Shown piece after piece: positions 14,507-26,422 of a stretch of DNA of 64,000 bases. A model generated the notes under the pieces. It saw nothing but the letters and a program-made list of their open reading frames with translations, was not told the origin of the DNA and searched no databases. Source of the DNA: Arenicola marina. Its lineage: Eukaryota; Annelida; Polychaeta; Arenicolidae. The stretch spans positions 5,382,039-5,446,038 of the forward strand of contig OZ025249.1 of the NCBI GenBank assembly GCA_964019135.1, given 5' to 3'. The stretch's first letter is position 1, and each line of letters starts with the position of its first letter. Position numbers and translations under genes: made by a program.

Positions 14507-17500
14507 CCGGCATCCACCCCTACCTGCAGCCCACTCCCGGCATCCACCCCTACCTGCAGCCCACTCCCGGCATCCACCCCTACCTGCAGCCCACTCCCGG
14601 CATCCACCCCTACCTGCAGCCCACTCCCGGCATCCACCTCTACCTGCAGCCCGGCATCCACCCCTACCTGCAGCCCACTCCCGGCATCCACCCCTACCTG
14701 CAGCCCACTCCCGGCATCCACCCCTACCTGCAGCCCACTCCCGGCATCCACCTCTACCTGCAGCCCGGCATCCACCCCTACCTGCAGCCCACTCCCGGCA
14801 TCCACCCCTACCTGCAGCCCACTCCCGGCATCCACCCCTACCTGCAGCCTACTCCCGGCATCCACCCCTACCTGCAGCCCACTCCCATCATCCACCCCTA
14901 CCTGCAGCCCACTCCCGGCATCCACCCCTACCTGCAGCCCACTCCCGGCATCCACCCCTACCTGCAGCCCACTCCCGGCATCCACCCCTACCTGCAGCCC
15001 ACTCCCGGCATCCACCCCTACTTGCAGCCCGACATCCACCCCTACCTGCAGCCCACTCCCGGCATCCACCCCTACCTGCAGCCCGGCATCCACCCCTACC
15101 TGCAGCCCACTCCCGGCATCCACCCCTACCTGCAGCCTACTCCCGGCATCCACCCCTACCTGCAGCCCACTCCCGGCATCCACCCCTACCTGCAGCCCAC
15201 TCCCGGCATCCACCCCTACCTGCAGCCCACTCCCGGCATCCACCCCTACCTGCAGCCCACTCCCGGCATCCACCTCTACCTGCAGCCCGGCATCCACCCC
15301 TACCTGCAGCCCACTCCCGGCATCCACCCCTACCTGCAGCCCACTCCCGGCATCCACCCCTACCTGCAGCCTACTCCCGGCATCCACCCCTACCTGCAGC
15401 CCACTCCCGGCATCCACCCCTACCTGCAGCCCACTCCCGGCATCCACCCCTACCTGTAGCCCACTCCCGGCATCCACCCCTACCTGCAGCCCACTCCCGG
15501 CATCCACCCCTACCTGCAGCCCACTCCCGGCATCCACCTCTACCTGCAGCCCGGCATCCACCCCTACCTGCAGCCCACTCCCGGCATCCACCCCTACCTG
15601 CAGCCCACTCCCGGCATCCACCCCTACCTGCAGCCCACTCCCGGCATCCACCTCTACCTGCAGCCCGGCATCCACCCCTACCTGCAGCCCACTCCCGGCA
15701 TCCACCCCTACCTGCAGCCCACTCCCGGCATCCACCCCTACCTGCAGCCTACTCCCGGCATCCACCCCTACCTGCAGCCCACTCCCGGCATCCACCCCTA
15801 CCTGCAGCCCACTCCCGGCATCCACCCCTACCTGCAGCCCACTCCCGGCATCCACCCCTACCTGCAGCCCACTCCCGGCATCCACCCCTACCTGCAGCCC
15901 ACTCCCGGCATCCACCTCTACCTGCAGCCCGGCATCCACCCCTACCTGCAGCCCACTCCCGGCATCCACCCCTACCTGCAGCCCACTCCCGGCATCCACC
16001 CCTACCTGCAGCCCACTCCCGGCATCCACCCCTACCTGCAGCCCACTCCCGGCATCCACCCCTACCTGCAGCCTACTCCCGGCATCCACCCCTACCTGCA
16101 GCCCACTCCCGGCATCCACCCCTACCTGCAGCCCACTCCCGGCATCCACCCCTACCTGCAGCCCACTCCCGGCATCCACCCCTACCTGCAGCCCACTCCC
16201 GGCATCCACCCCTACCTGCAGCCCACTCCCGGCATCCACCTCTACCTGCAGCCCGGCATCCACCCCTACCTGCAGCCCACTCCCGGCATCCACCCCTACC
16301 TGCAGCCCACTCCCGGCATCCACCCCTACCTGCAGCTCGGCATCCACCCCTACCTGCAGCCCACTCCCGGCATCCACCCCTACCTGCAGCCTACTCCCGG
16401 CATCCACCCCTACCTGCAGCCCACTCCCGGCATCTACCCCTACCTGCAGCCCACTCCCGGCATCCACCCCTACCTGCAGCCCGGCATCCACCCCTACCTG
16501 CAGCCCACTCCCGGCATCCACCCCTATCTGCAGCCTACTCCCGGCATCCACCCCTACCTGCAGCCCACTCCCGGCATCCACCCCTACCTGCAGCCCACTC
16601 CCGGCATCCACCCCTACCTGCAGCCCACTCCCGGCATCCACCCCTACCTGCAGCCCACTCCCGGCATCCACCTCTACCTGCAGCCCGGCATCCACCCCTA
16701 CCTGCAGCCCACTCCCGGCATCCACCCCTACCTGCAGCCCACTCCCGGCATCCACCCCTACCTGCAGCCTACTCCCGGCATCCACCCCTACCTGCAGCCC
16801 ACTCCCGGCATCCACCCCTACCTGCAGCCCACTCCCGGCATCCACCCCTACCTGCAGCCCACTCCCGGCATCCACCCCTACCTGCAGCCCACTCCCGGCA
16901 TCCATCCCTACCTGCAGCCCACTCCCGGCATCCACCTCTACCTGCAGCCCGGCATCCACCCCTACCTGCAGCCCACTCCCGGCATCCACCCCTACCTGCA
17001 GCCCACTCCCGGCATCCACCCCTACCTGCAGCCCACTCCCGGCATCCACCTCTACCTGCAGCCCGGCATCCACCCCTACCTGCAGCCCACTCCCGGCATC
17101 CACCCCTACCTGCAGCCCACTCCCGGCATCCACCCCTACCTGCAGCCTACTCCCGGCATCCACCCCTACCTGCAGCCCACTCCCGGCATCCACCCCTACC
17201 TGCAGCCCACTCCCGGCATCCACCCCTACCTGCAGCCCACTCCCGGCATCCACCCCTACCTGCAGCCCACTCCCGGCATCCACCCCTACCTGCAGCCCAC
17301 TCCCGGCATCCACCTCTACCTGCAGCCCGGCATCCACCCCTACCTGCAGCCCACTCCCGGCATCCACCCCTACCTGCAGCCCACTCCCGGCATCCACCCC
17401 TACCTGCAGCCCACTCCCGGCATCCACCCCTACCTGCAGCCCACTCCCGGCATCCACCCCTACCTGCAGCCTACTCCCGGCATCCACCCCTACCTGCAGC

Positions 17501-20500
17501 CCACTCCCGGCATCCACCCCTACCTGCAGCCCACTCCCGGCATCCACCCCTACCTGCAGCCCACTCCCGGCATCCACCCCTACCTGCAGCCCACTCCCGG
17601 CATCCACCCCTACCTGCAGCCCACTCCCGGCATCCACCTCTACCTGCAGCCCGGCATCCACCCCTACCTGCAGCCCACTCCCGGCATCCACCCCTACCTG
17701 CAGCCCACTCCCGGCATCCACCCCTACCTGCAGCCCACTCCCGGCATCCACCCCCACCTGCAGCCCACTCCCGGCATCCACCCCTACCTGCAGCCCGGCA
17801 TCCACCCCTACCTGCAGCCCACTCCCGGCATCCACCCCTACCTGCAGCCCGGCATCCACCCCTACCTGCAGCCCACTCCCGGCATCCACCCCTACCTGCA
17901 GCCCACTCTCGGCATACACCCCTACCTGCAGCCCACTCCCGGCATCCACCCCTACCTGCAGGCCGGCATCCACCCCTACCTGCAGCCCACTCCCGGCATC
18001 CACCCCTACCTGCAGCCCACTCTCGGCATACACCCCTACCTGCAGCCCACTCCCGGCATCCACCCCTACCTGCAGCCCGGCATCCACCCCTACCTGCAGC
18101 CCACTCCCGGCATCCACCCCTACCTGCAGCCCACTCCCGGCATCCACCCCTACCTGCAGCCCACTCCCGGCATCCACCCCCACCTGCAGCCCACTCCCGG
18201 CATCCACCCCTACCTGCAGCCCGGCATCCACCCCTACCTGCAGCCCACTCCCGGCATCCACCCCTACCTGCAGCCCGGCATCCACCCCTACCTGCAGCCC
18301 ACTCCCGGCATCCACCCCTACCTGCAGCCCACTCCCGGCATCCACCCCCACCTGCAGCCCACTCCCGGCATCCACCCCTACCTGCAGCCCACTCCCGGCA
18401 TCCACCCCCACCTGCAGCCCACTCCCGGCATCCACCCCTACCTGCAGCCCACTCCCGGCATCCACCCCTACCTGCAGCCCACTCCCGGCATCCACCCCTA
18501 CCTGCAGCCCACTCCCGGCATCCACCCCTACCTGCAGCCCACTCCCAGCATCCACCTCTACCTGCAGCCCGGCATCCACCCCTACCTGCAGCCCACTCCC
18601 GGCATCCACCCCTACCTGCAGCCCACTCCCGGCATCCACCCCTACCTGCAGCCCACTCCCGGCATCCACCCCCACCTGCAGCCCACTCCCGGCATCCACC
18701 CCTACCTGCAGCCCACTCCCGGCATCCACCCCTACCTGCAGCCCACTCCCGGCATCCACCCCTACCTGCAGCCCACTCCCGGCATCCACCCCTACCTGCA
18801 GCCCGGCATCCACCCCTACCTGCAGCCCACTCCCGGCATCCACCCCTACCTGCAGCCCACTCTCGGCATCCACCCCTACCTGCAGCCCACTCCCGGCATC
18901 CACCCCTACCTGCAGCCCGGCATCCACCCCTACCTGCAGCCCACTCCCGGCATCCACCCCTACCTGCAGCCCACTCTCGGCATACACCCCTACCTGCAGC
19001 CCACTCCCGGCATCCACCTCTACCTGCAGCCCGGCATCCACCCCTACCTGCAGCCCGGCATCCACCCCTACCTGCAACCCGGCATCCACCCCTACCTGCA
19101 GCCCGGCATCCACCCCTACCTGCAGCCCACTCCCGGCATCCACCCCTACCTGCAGCCCATTCCCGGCATCCACCCCTACCTGCAGCCCACTCCCGGCATC
19201 CACCCCTACCTGCAGCCCGGCATCCACCCCTACCTGCAGCCCACTCCCGGCATCCACCCCCACCTGCAGCCCACTCCCGGCATCCACCCCTACCTGCAGC
19301 CCACTCCCGGCATCCACCCCTACCTGCAGCCCACTCCCGGCATCCACCCCTACCTGCAGCCCACTCCCGGCATCCACCCCTACCTGCAGCCCACTCCCGG
19401 CATCCACCCCTACCTGCAGCTCGGCATCCACCCCTACCTGCAGCCCACTCCCGGCATCCACCCCTACCTGCAGCCCGGCATCCACCCCTACCTGCAGCCC
19501 ACTCCCGGCATCCACCCCTACCTGCAGCCCACTCCCGGCATCCACCCCTACCTGCAGCCCACTCCCGGCATCCACCCCCACCTGCAGCCCACTCCCGGCA
19601 TCCACCCCTACCTGCAGCCCGGTATCCACCCCTACCTGCAGCCCACTCCCGGCATCCACCCCTACCTGCAGCCCGGCATCCACCCCTACCTGCAGCCCAC
19701 TCCCGGCATCCACCCCTACCTGCAGCCCACTCCCGGCATCCACCCCCACCTGCAGCCCACTCCCGGCATCCACCCCTACCTGCAGCCCACTCCCGGCATC
19801 CACCCCCACCTGCAGCCCACTCCCGGCATCCACCCCTACCTGCAGCCCACTCCCGGCATCCACCCCTACCTGCAGCCCACTCCCGGCATCCACCCCTACC
19901 TGCAGCCCACTCCCGGCATCCACCCCTACCTGCAGCCCACTCCCGGCATCCACCTCTACCTGCAGCCCGGCATCCACCCCTACCTGCAGCCCACTCCCGG
20001 CATCCACCCCTACCTGCAGCCCACTCCCGGCATCCACCCCTACCTGCAGCCCACTCCCGGCATCCACCCCCACCTGCAGCCCACTCCCGGCATCCACCCC
20101 TACCTGCAGCCCGGCATCCACCCCTACCTGCAGCCCACTCCCGGCATCCACCCCTACCTGCAGCCCGGCATCCACCCCTACCTGCAGCCCACTCCCGGCA
20201 TCCACCCCTACCTGCAGCCCACTCTCGGCATACACCCCTACCTGCAGCCCACTCCCGGCATCCACCCCTACCTGCAGCCCGGCATCCACCCCTACCTGCA
20301 GCCCACTCCCGGCATCCACCCCTACCTGCAGCCCACTCTCGGCATACACCCCTACCTGCAGCCCACTCCCGGCATCCACCTCTACCTGCAGCCCGGCATC
20401 CACCCCTACCTGCAGCCCGGCATCCACCCCTACCTGCAACCCGGCATCCACCCCTACCTGCAGCCCGGCATCCACCCCTACCTGCAGCCCACTCCCGGCA

Positions 20501-20816
20501 TCCACCCCTACCTGCAGCCCATTCCCGGCATCCACCCCTACCTGCAGCCCACTCCCGGCATCCACCCCTACCTGCAGCCCATTCCCGGCATCCACCCCTA
20601 CCTGCAGCCCACTCCCGGCATCCACCCCTACCTGCAGCCCGGCATCCACCCCTACCTGCAGCCCACTCCCGGCATCCACCCCCACCTGCAGCCCACTCCC
20701 GGCATCCACCCCTACCTGCAGCCCACTCCCGGCATCCACCCCTACCTGCAGCCCACTCCCGGCATCCACCCCTACCTGCAGCCCACTCCCGGCATCCACC
20801 CCTACCTGCAGCCCGG

Positions 20817-21379
20817 CTTAGAAAATTGTGTGACCTCATGCCTTCGTCTGTGTTCATAATCTAGACGAATGAACCGGTAACATGTTGATGTTTTAGTTCA
20901 ATTATTGACCAATGTTATATGCAGCTTATCTAATCTAGTGCGCAGATCTGGTAGGCAGGCTCGAGAGAACAAAATAAATTCTTGAGGGAGTATTGTAAAA
21001 GTTCAGGGGTAAAATATTATCTTGAAAGGACCAACATATTGGTTTTGAGAAATGGAGGCGTTATAAGAAAAGATGAATCTTGTTTCTTTGCAGGTGGCCA
21101 AATTTACTGTGTTTCTTCGTATACAAGCATTTAGGATTCCTTTTTTCCCCAAGACCTAATTGGAGGTGCAAAAGGTGTACTTTATATATATTAACTTATA
21201 TATTATATATGGAAAACACTTCGCAGACGTATACCAACTGAAAACCGCGACTAAGAGACTGTGCATCATAATAGCACACAGTGATCCAAGCCTTGCGGCA
21301 GAGAAAAGCGCATTTATAAACCCGGGCTGCTGATGTGTGAAATGCAGGTTGTATTACAATATTTACTGTAAAATAAAGA
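20817..21379. other. Unique AT-rich spacer
   Basis: This is the first non-repetitive sequence right of array A. It is AT-rich, with an A/T run near 21,180-21,212. I see no coding exon, RNA gene or recognisable element in it. Confidence 0.6.
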
Positions 21380-21950
21380 TGTCAATGTCAAAATCTGAAA
21401 TTGAAGAGATTGTTTGATAAAACTGATTTAAATGTTGAAAGTATGTATCTCAGAAGAGTTAGACATGTTTTCGATTTAAATATACCGAAATTATATTTTA
21501 GGGTATTGCATAATATATTTGCATATCCGTCAAATTAGTATAAACGAAAAGCAATCAACAATAATATATGTTATTTTTGTAACAAGGTATGTGATGTCAA
21601 ACATCATTTGTTTCATTGTATGCTTGCAATGGATATCTGATCCTAGGTTGATTTAGTCATCAAGCAAGCTATAACTTTAGAAGATTTTAGAAGAAATTTT
21701 AACAGAATTACCAACAGACTTAAACAGACCTAAACAGACAGACAGACAGATGAAGCTTTTATTGTTAACCTGATGTCTTACTTGACTTATAAAGAATGTC
21801 TATTGTTAAGAAATGTAGATGCAGCATGGGCAAAAAGAACATTTTGTATGTAAGAACTACTTTATGGAAGAAGTTCTTACAAGTTAATGAAGAAAGCTCG
21901 AATATGCGATCTTATTAACATTGATGCTTACTGCCAAGTAAGGTGATTTA
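21380..21950 (+). mobile_element. LINE remnant, C-terminal zinc-knuckle region (L1/Tx1-like)
   Basis: In the frame starting at 21,413 the plus strand reads a stretch containing IPKLYFRVLHNIFAYPSN, an in-frame stop at 21,536-21,538, then YKRKAINNN and CYFCNKVCDVKHHLFHC. The last piece fits the C-x2-C-x7-H-x4-C knuckle found near the C-terminus of many non-LTR retrotransposon polymerases. The preceding aromatic-rich 'FRVLHNI' segment is also typical of L1/Tx1-type tails. Several stops and frame changes follow, and a further fragment reading FIVNLMSYLTYKECLLLRN appears near 21,760. The copy is short, has no reverse transcriptase core, and is dead. The family assignment is by eye and tentative. 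Confidence 0.6.
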
Positions 21951-21979
21951 GTATTGCCTCATTACATTGGCCTATTGTT

Positions 21980-22840
21980 ATCCAATATCGTTATATTGGA
22001 TAAAATTGCCTGCTTTCTTAAATAAAGTTTTATTTAAATTTGTAATGGTGTATCTCCCACAGAAGCATTTGAACTATTTGACAAGATTGGTGCTTCCACT
22101 TCTGATATATGTGGTTGGTTGGTTATTCAGGACAGTATAACCACTTTGGGTTATATTGCGTCAATGGGAGAAGGAAGGGAGAGTGTAGCCATGTCCCCCG
22201 GGGGTGACCCCCTACTCTTTACGACGAAAGACATGGGATCTTTATCCTTCGACCACACAGACCTGGCCACAGCAGGGCTCGAACCACCGACCCACGTGGC
22301 GTTCGGCTCTCAGGTGGCCAGAACACTCAATGCGAGCGCTCTAACCCACTGAGCTGTCGCGCCGGCCCCTCTGACATATGTAAGTTGTGGGGGTTATGAA
22401 ATCCAAGATCACATAGAAAGAGTGCATCTCAAATTTTGTAAATATTTTTAGGAGTATCATTTACAACCATTAACAAAGCAGTATTGGGGGAGTGTGGCAG
22501 GTACCCACTGTATATGAACCACAATGTGAAATATGAAACCTGAAACTGGATGAATATGCTAACAATGGAAGATAGAAGACTCCCAAAATCTGCTTACAAT
22601 ATCATACATTAAGGACCAACATGGTTAAACGGACTGGGTAACTGAGATAAATGAGTTGTTAAATAAATATGGATTATCTTCTTAAGCCACGGAGAATGAA
22701 AGACTAGGCCCAACAAGAGTGGTGCAGTGATGTTAAGAACAGAAGTAAACTACGGACAGGTCACACTGAAGACTCTTCTGAAACCAGAGAAATATTTATA
22801 TTTAGCTTACCTTAGGATATGTCAAAGGATTAATGCTTCG
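21980..22840 (+). mobile_element. LINE remnant, segment after the reverse-transcriptase core, split by a SINE
   Basis: Upstream of the nested SINE the plus strand reads SPTEAFELFDKIGASTSDIC, like the 'FD..V.PILLYG' segment at the end of non-LTR reverse transcriptase domains. Just after the SINE it continues with GYEIQDHIERVHLKFCKYF and then, after a one-base frame change near 22,448, GVSFTTINKAVLGECGRYPLYM. That is a conserved block downstream of RT in many LINE polymerases. Weaker similarity runs on (NEINELLNKYGLS, then LKPEKYLYLAYLRICQRI) to about 22,840. Multiple stops make it a fossil. The two halves join naturally when the SINE and one copy of its target duplication are ignored, which dates the SINE as younger than the LINE. 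Confidence 0.65.
22112..22367 (-). mobile_element. tRNA-derived SINE, near full length, with target-site duplication
   Basis: On the minus strand the element starts with a tRNA-like head. Its A box (CAGCTCAGTGGG) lies at 22,345-22,356 and its B box (GGTTCGAGCCC) at 22,275-22,285. The A and B boxes start 71 bp apart, longer than the ~44 bp of a normal tRNA. The body runs to a tail of GGTTGG-type repeats at 22,112-22,122 on the plus strand. Imperfect 13-bp target duplications, CTTCTGATATATG (22,099-22,111) and CCTCTGACATATG (22,368-22,380), flank it with two mismatches. It interrupts a LINE remnant. Related copies lie at 29,690, 30,062 and 54,107. I do not recognise a named family. Confidence 0.85.
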
Positions 22841-23324
22841 CGCGATGCGATTTTCGGGCTGCGTAGCCCTTAATATGCAGGGGCACAAAAACATAAAGAA
22901 ATTGTGTAAAAGCCTGAGACGTAGGTGACCGTGGTGCACATAATTTGAAAAGGTGAGGGGTTGGGGGATAAGGTATATCTTAGGGTCTTAAAGGGATAGG
23001 GTGGGGAGGGAGCACGTGTCCCCTGTGCCCCCTCACCCCTGGCCTGGGGGTACATACTTGAATAGGGGGGCACAGACATATCCTAGGTTCTGAAAGGGGC
23101 ACGTGCTTCCTGTGCCCCCCCCCCTTGGACACGCCCATGATATGTTCATGCCATATCTCGCTACGTAACCGATTTTTATTATTTGAATAAATAAATGACA
23201 TCACCAATGTCAGACAATGGTTGGAAGTAGTTTTTCGCGCAAACTGAGCAAGTAACTGCTTTCACGCTTATATCTTGCATTCGGCCGGTATACATTATAA
23301 TAGATTAATATTTCACCGTCCGCT
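22841..23324. other. Spacer with a short direct repeat
   Basis: No gene is seen. Two related blocks at about 22,974-23,030 and 23,076-23,120 both begin with a TATCYTAGG-like motif and carry a GCACGTG E-box core followed by CCTGTGCCCC. They look like a diverged tandem duplication or part of an unnamed repeat. Confidence 0.45.
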
Positions 23325-23537
23325 TGAAGATATATTTGAAATTTGGTCTCAAAAACACCACTGCTTAGCATTTATGGCCCTACTGGTACAGTACGGGACG
23401 ATGTCATTCGGTTTTGAGTAATTACAAGCCAAGTTAATATCTCACTATGTTTTTGAGTTCTATCGAGATAAAAGGTGTGAAGCGATTTAGTCTCTTCCAG
23501 TCTCTTCCAGTGTGATCGCACGACAACGGAATGTCTA
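23325..23537 (+). repeat. Dispersed element X2, copy a
   Basis: This stretch is similar to segments at 25,750-26,066 and 27,650-27,855, all in the same orientation. Shared landmarks include a CACCACTGYTTAGCATTTA core (near 23,360 here), then TACTGGTACAGTACGG, and a distal CGACAACGGAATGTCT at 23,521-23,536 that is also present in copy b. No open frame or terminal inverted repeat is obvious, so it is probably a non-autonomous or decayed element. Confidence 0.6.
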
Positions 23538-24117
23538 TATTTGCCAAGCATATCCAAGCAAATATTCGTAACTCCAGCACCGTTGATGTCTGCCGTGAGG
23601 TTGGCGGTTAGATATGATGTGAGGCACGAACTCCTCAGCTGGCGGAGTCGGACTTCCCTCCCACCCCCCCCCCCCCTCTCCCCTCCCCCGACCTCGCCCT
23701 GTGGGTTCGGCGACAGCGATGAACTACGTTGTCCTGCAGTTTTCCACATTTATCAGTGGTTTCTACTGGACTTGCTAAAACGGACCTTGGGCGTTCAAAA
23801 ACAGAAGCAAGAAACCATTTAAATATTAGTCTTTGATTGACTCATCAACTTACGATACTTACATAATTGATGAAATTGGCTAGCAAGAAAATAAGGCTGA
23901 ATCATTATCGAAATGCAAATTGATAATGACCGACAAAAATGAACCACTAGATGGCCGTCGTGCAGGAGTCGACAGCTATGTTATTTTAATATATGTTCAA
24001 GTTATTGAATTGTACTACAGGTAGTCTGATGTATTCCCGAGGGAAAGGGCGTTTCATAACGCATCTTTGGTGTAAGCGTAGGTACAATAACCCATTATTA
24101 AAGGATTAAGGATATCG
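23538..24117. other. Spacer with polypyrimidine run
   Basis: No supported gene. A C-rich polypyrimidine run lies at about 23,655-23,695. The remainder is ordinary AT-rich sequence. Confidence 0.5.
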
Positions 24118-24166
24118 TGACGTCACTAAAGGCGTGCACACTGACGTCATGTGGACCGTGACGTGA
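24118..24166. promoter_or_regulatory. Two perfect CRE palindromes plus half-sites
   Basis: The eight-base palindrome TGACGTCA occurs at 24,118-24,125 and 24,142-24,149, 24 bp apart from start to start. It is followed by overlapping TGACG half-sites in GTGACGTGACGTG at 24,158-24,170. TGACGTCA is the consensus binding site for CREB/ATF bZIP factors. No transcription start or coding exon is visible close by, so a regulatory role is inferred only from motif clustering. Confidence 0.4.
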
Positions 24167-24170
24167 CGTG

Positions 24171-24875
24171 TGGACCTGAAACTACTCGATGTGTTATGTT
24201 TTATATAATGACATGCACTGTAGACCAGTGGGGATACGCTAAATCAATTGTTCGATAGGGTTGCTGTTGACTATAGGGTAGGGTAGTATGGGTAGTAAGC
24301 ATACGTGATAGCTGCGACAACAATTGATTTAATTCCGTCAGTGTGGTCTAGCGGTGGTCAACATTTACCACTTTGGTCAACACTCACCACCACAAGATGG
24401 GGAGGGGAGGACGTGTGGGGGCGGGGGGGGGACGGTTTGCTGCGGGGAGGTTACATGCTTCTATTATGTGGGACGTCGGTTGGGGGTGGGTGGGGGGTCA
24501 CATCCCAAAAGAGGATGAAGGCTATGCAGCCCCCACCCGCCCACCCACACTACCCATCGACTTAAGTTAGAAGTTTCGACTTCTCCATCTTCAATCTGCA
24601 GTAGGCTGGTTACTGCTTTGATGTTTCACCCTACAGACTTGACCAAATTACATATATATTTTCACAACAGCGTGCGAAAAAAATCACCGAGTTAGAGTTT
24701 AGAGATAAAGTCAGTTTTGCTTAATAAAACTGTGAGGCATATTTACTAAACTGCCGATAAGCGACCGGCGAACAAGACTCGATCAGGGCCCGGGTGGGGA
24801 TGGGGTGGGGGGGGGGAGCACTGTTATACGAATCTGGTGTGGTGGTTCCACGGGTACCCCTAGATGCCCGAGGAA
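24171..24875. other. Spacer with G-rich tracts
   Basis: No gene is seen. Long G-runs occur at about 24,395-24,435, 24,478-24,500 and 24,795-24,818. Small open frames here consist of glycine-rich low-complexity readings of those runs. Confidence 0.5.
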
Positions 24876-24945
24876 GCGGACATTTGTGATAAAAAAGATA
24901 CACCTATATAGCGGACATTTACGATGAAAAAGATACCCCTATAGC
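24876..24945. repeat. 35-bp tandem duplication
   Basis: Two diverged 35-bp units start with GCGGACATTT at 24,876 and 24,911, and both carry AAAAAGATAC. A third partial start (GCGGATAT) lies at 24,953. Confidence 0.6.
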
Positions 24946-25749
24946 ATATAGAGCGGATATTTTTAAAACTTTCGACAGGGGGGAGGAGAGGCGGGGGGGG
25001 GGGGGGCGAGGGGCTCTGAAAATGTGCGACATAGAACGGGTCAACGGAACAAAAAAACCTTTCTGAGCGGATTTTAGTGAACGGGGGGGATGGGGGGGGC
25101 CTTTACCGCGGAAGCCCCCCAAACCCAGCAATGTATTACGTGCCTAACCCATCCCTTGATCAGCGATATTGTGATAGAGCCTTGCGAAGCCGGTTCGGCG
25201 ACATTTTTGGCTTGTGATAGGTGTATGGTGGGCGTCTAACAGGCATGCAGGCAGAACACACCGGGCCGTCAGTTATCAGACCATCCCGACCTCACTTGCG
25301 ACCCCCCCACCCCCCACTCCCCCTTCCCACTCACCCCAACCTCACACCCCGGGCCCCAAACATCTCCTGCGAAGAGCTAGTGGCAACCGTCCTAGCGGCT
25401 ACGAACAACAATTCCAGGAAATTCTCATTTTTTTTTGTTTCTGCAAAATCACAAAAGCTTTGAATATATGATGACACGTTGGCGACGAGCAAACGTCCCA
25501 TATGCCGCTTTTTGAGCTTTTTAATCATGTCTCGGAAAAGAAAAGGGCTGTGGGTAGGTCGCTGGGGTCCCGGTCCTTTATGAGGGCAATGTGTTTGTTG
25601 ATATCTGAAATTTGTTGCTGTCCAATATGCTTTGACATGCAAAACATGAATTAACCAATATCGTTGCAAAAGCACAGCCATATTTCCTTGCTGGCTGGGA
25701 TGTGACAGGCATGGCCTATCACCCGGCAGATAGCGTTACGCCTGCGCCA
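24946..25749. other. Spacer with G- and C-rich runs
   Basis: No supported gene. Homopurine/G-rich runs lie at about 24,977-25,012 and 25,083-25,100, and a C-rich run at about 25,300-25,345. Open frames across them are proline- or glycine-rich and lack domain features. Confidence 0.5.
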
Positions 25750-26066
25750 TAGTCCCTCGGCCCTATGTCAAATAATTTAACCATCAGAATTATCCTTCAA
25801 AGGCGAAATTTGAAATGAATATAATCGAAGATAAATTCGCAGTGTGGCATCAAATACACCACTGTTTAGCATTTACTGTGCCACTGATACCATACCTGAC
25901 GAATGCATCTGAGTTTGATTAATTTGACGCCATGTTACTTTCGAACTATATTTTCGAGTGCGGTCGAGGTCAAAGGCGTGAAAGCGTTTTGAACTTTAAC
26001 CCCGTGTTTTTTGGAAAACTTGTTCGCTTAACTCTTTCATTGTGAACATGCGACAACGGAATGTCT
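25750..26066 (+). repeat. Dispersed element X2, copy b (longest)
   Basis: This is the longest of the three X2 copies. It shares its left part (ACCATCAGAATTATCCTTCA near 25,780) with copy c, the ACCACTGTTTAGCATTTAC core with both other copies, and its right end (CGACAACGGAATGTCT at 26,051-26,066) with copy a. The overlaps define a family of about 300 bp. It has no coding potential. Confidence 0.65.
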
Positions 26067-26233
26067 AATTTATTTTCATTCTGGACTGAAAATTCAATAT
26101 TCAATCCGAGATTGCGTCACCCGTAGGGTGAAAATGACGTAAAATGTAAAATCCGGATTATGTCTTCGGTCCACTACAACGGCCTTGACCTTAATAATTG
26201 ACTTGATTGATTTTATTTGACTTTATTTTTACT

Positions 26234-26422
26234 TTATTTGTGACGTATTGAGCCCCTCAGATCCAGATCTGACACCTTAGATACAGATTGACCCCTCAGA
26301 TCTTTATTTGGCATATTTGATACCTCAGATCCATATTGAATCCTCAGATCCGGCAGCTCTAAAACTGTCGCTATAGTGAGCATCCTCTCAATTGTTGGCC
26401 CCATCTCAAAAAGTAAAATCAT
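26234..26422 (+). repeat. Dispersed element X1, 5' fragment with repeat head
   Basis: A degenerate run of about six CTCAGATCCAGATTGACC-like units (26,245-26,350) is followed by a short segment (AGCTCTAAAACTGT, then TTGTTGGCCCCATCTC). That segment matches the part of the full X1 copy just after its repeat head, near 55,290-55,350. The element stops there. It is a truncated copy in the same orientation as the copies at 26,885 and 54,687. Confidence 0.6.

Larger units (their letters stand above)
1..20816. repeat. Array A: 24/30-bp minisatellite, about 750 units
   Basis: A single uninterrupted tandem array fills the first 20.8 kb and continues past the left edge. Two unit lengths are interspersed. 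The long unit (30 bp) differs from the short one (24 bp) only by a 6-bp insert reading ACTCCC. Almost every unit keeps the PstI hexamer CTGCAG and one CpG. Both lengths are multiples of three and the units lack stops in several frames. The minus strand therefore reads VDAGSGLQVG/VDAGLQVG or CREWAAGRGG repeats, and the plus strand reads HPYLQPTPGI. One minus frame is open for 6,860 codons. No signal peptide or non-repetitive domain flanks these frames, so I treat them as a by-product of the repeat. Units differ mainly by point changes. The right edge is sharp at about 20,816. Confidence 0.97.

Noticed and set aside
287-15459. Many further long frames in array A (CREWAAGRGG and HPYLQPTPGI types)
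   Set aside because: They are the other readings of the same 24/30-bp unit and are broken by single substitutions. Two strands and several frames cannot all be coding.
22119-22352. 77-codon plus-strand frame
   Set aside because: It is the antisense of the nested SINE, not a gene.
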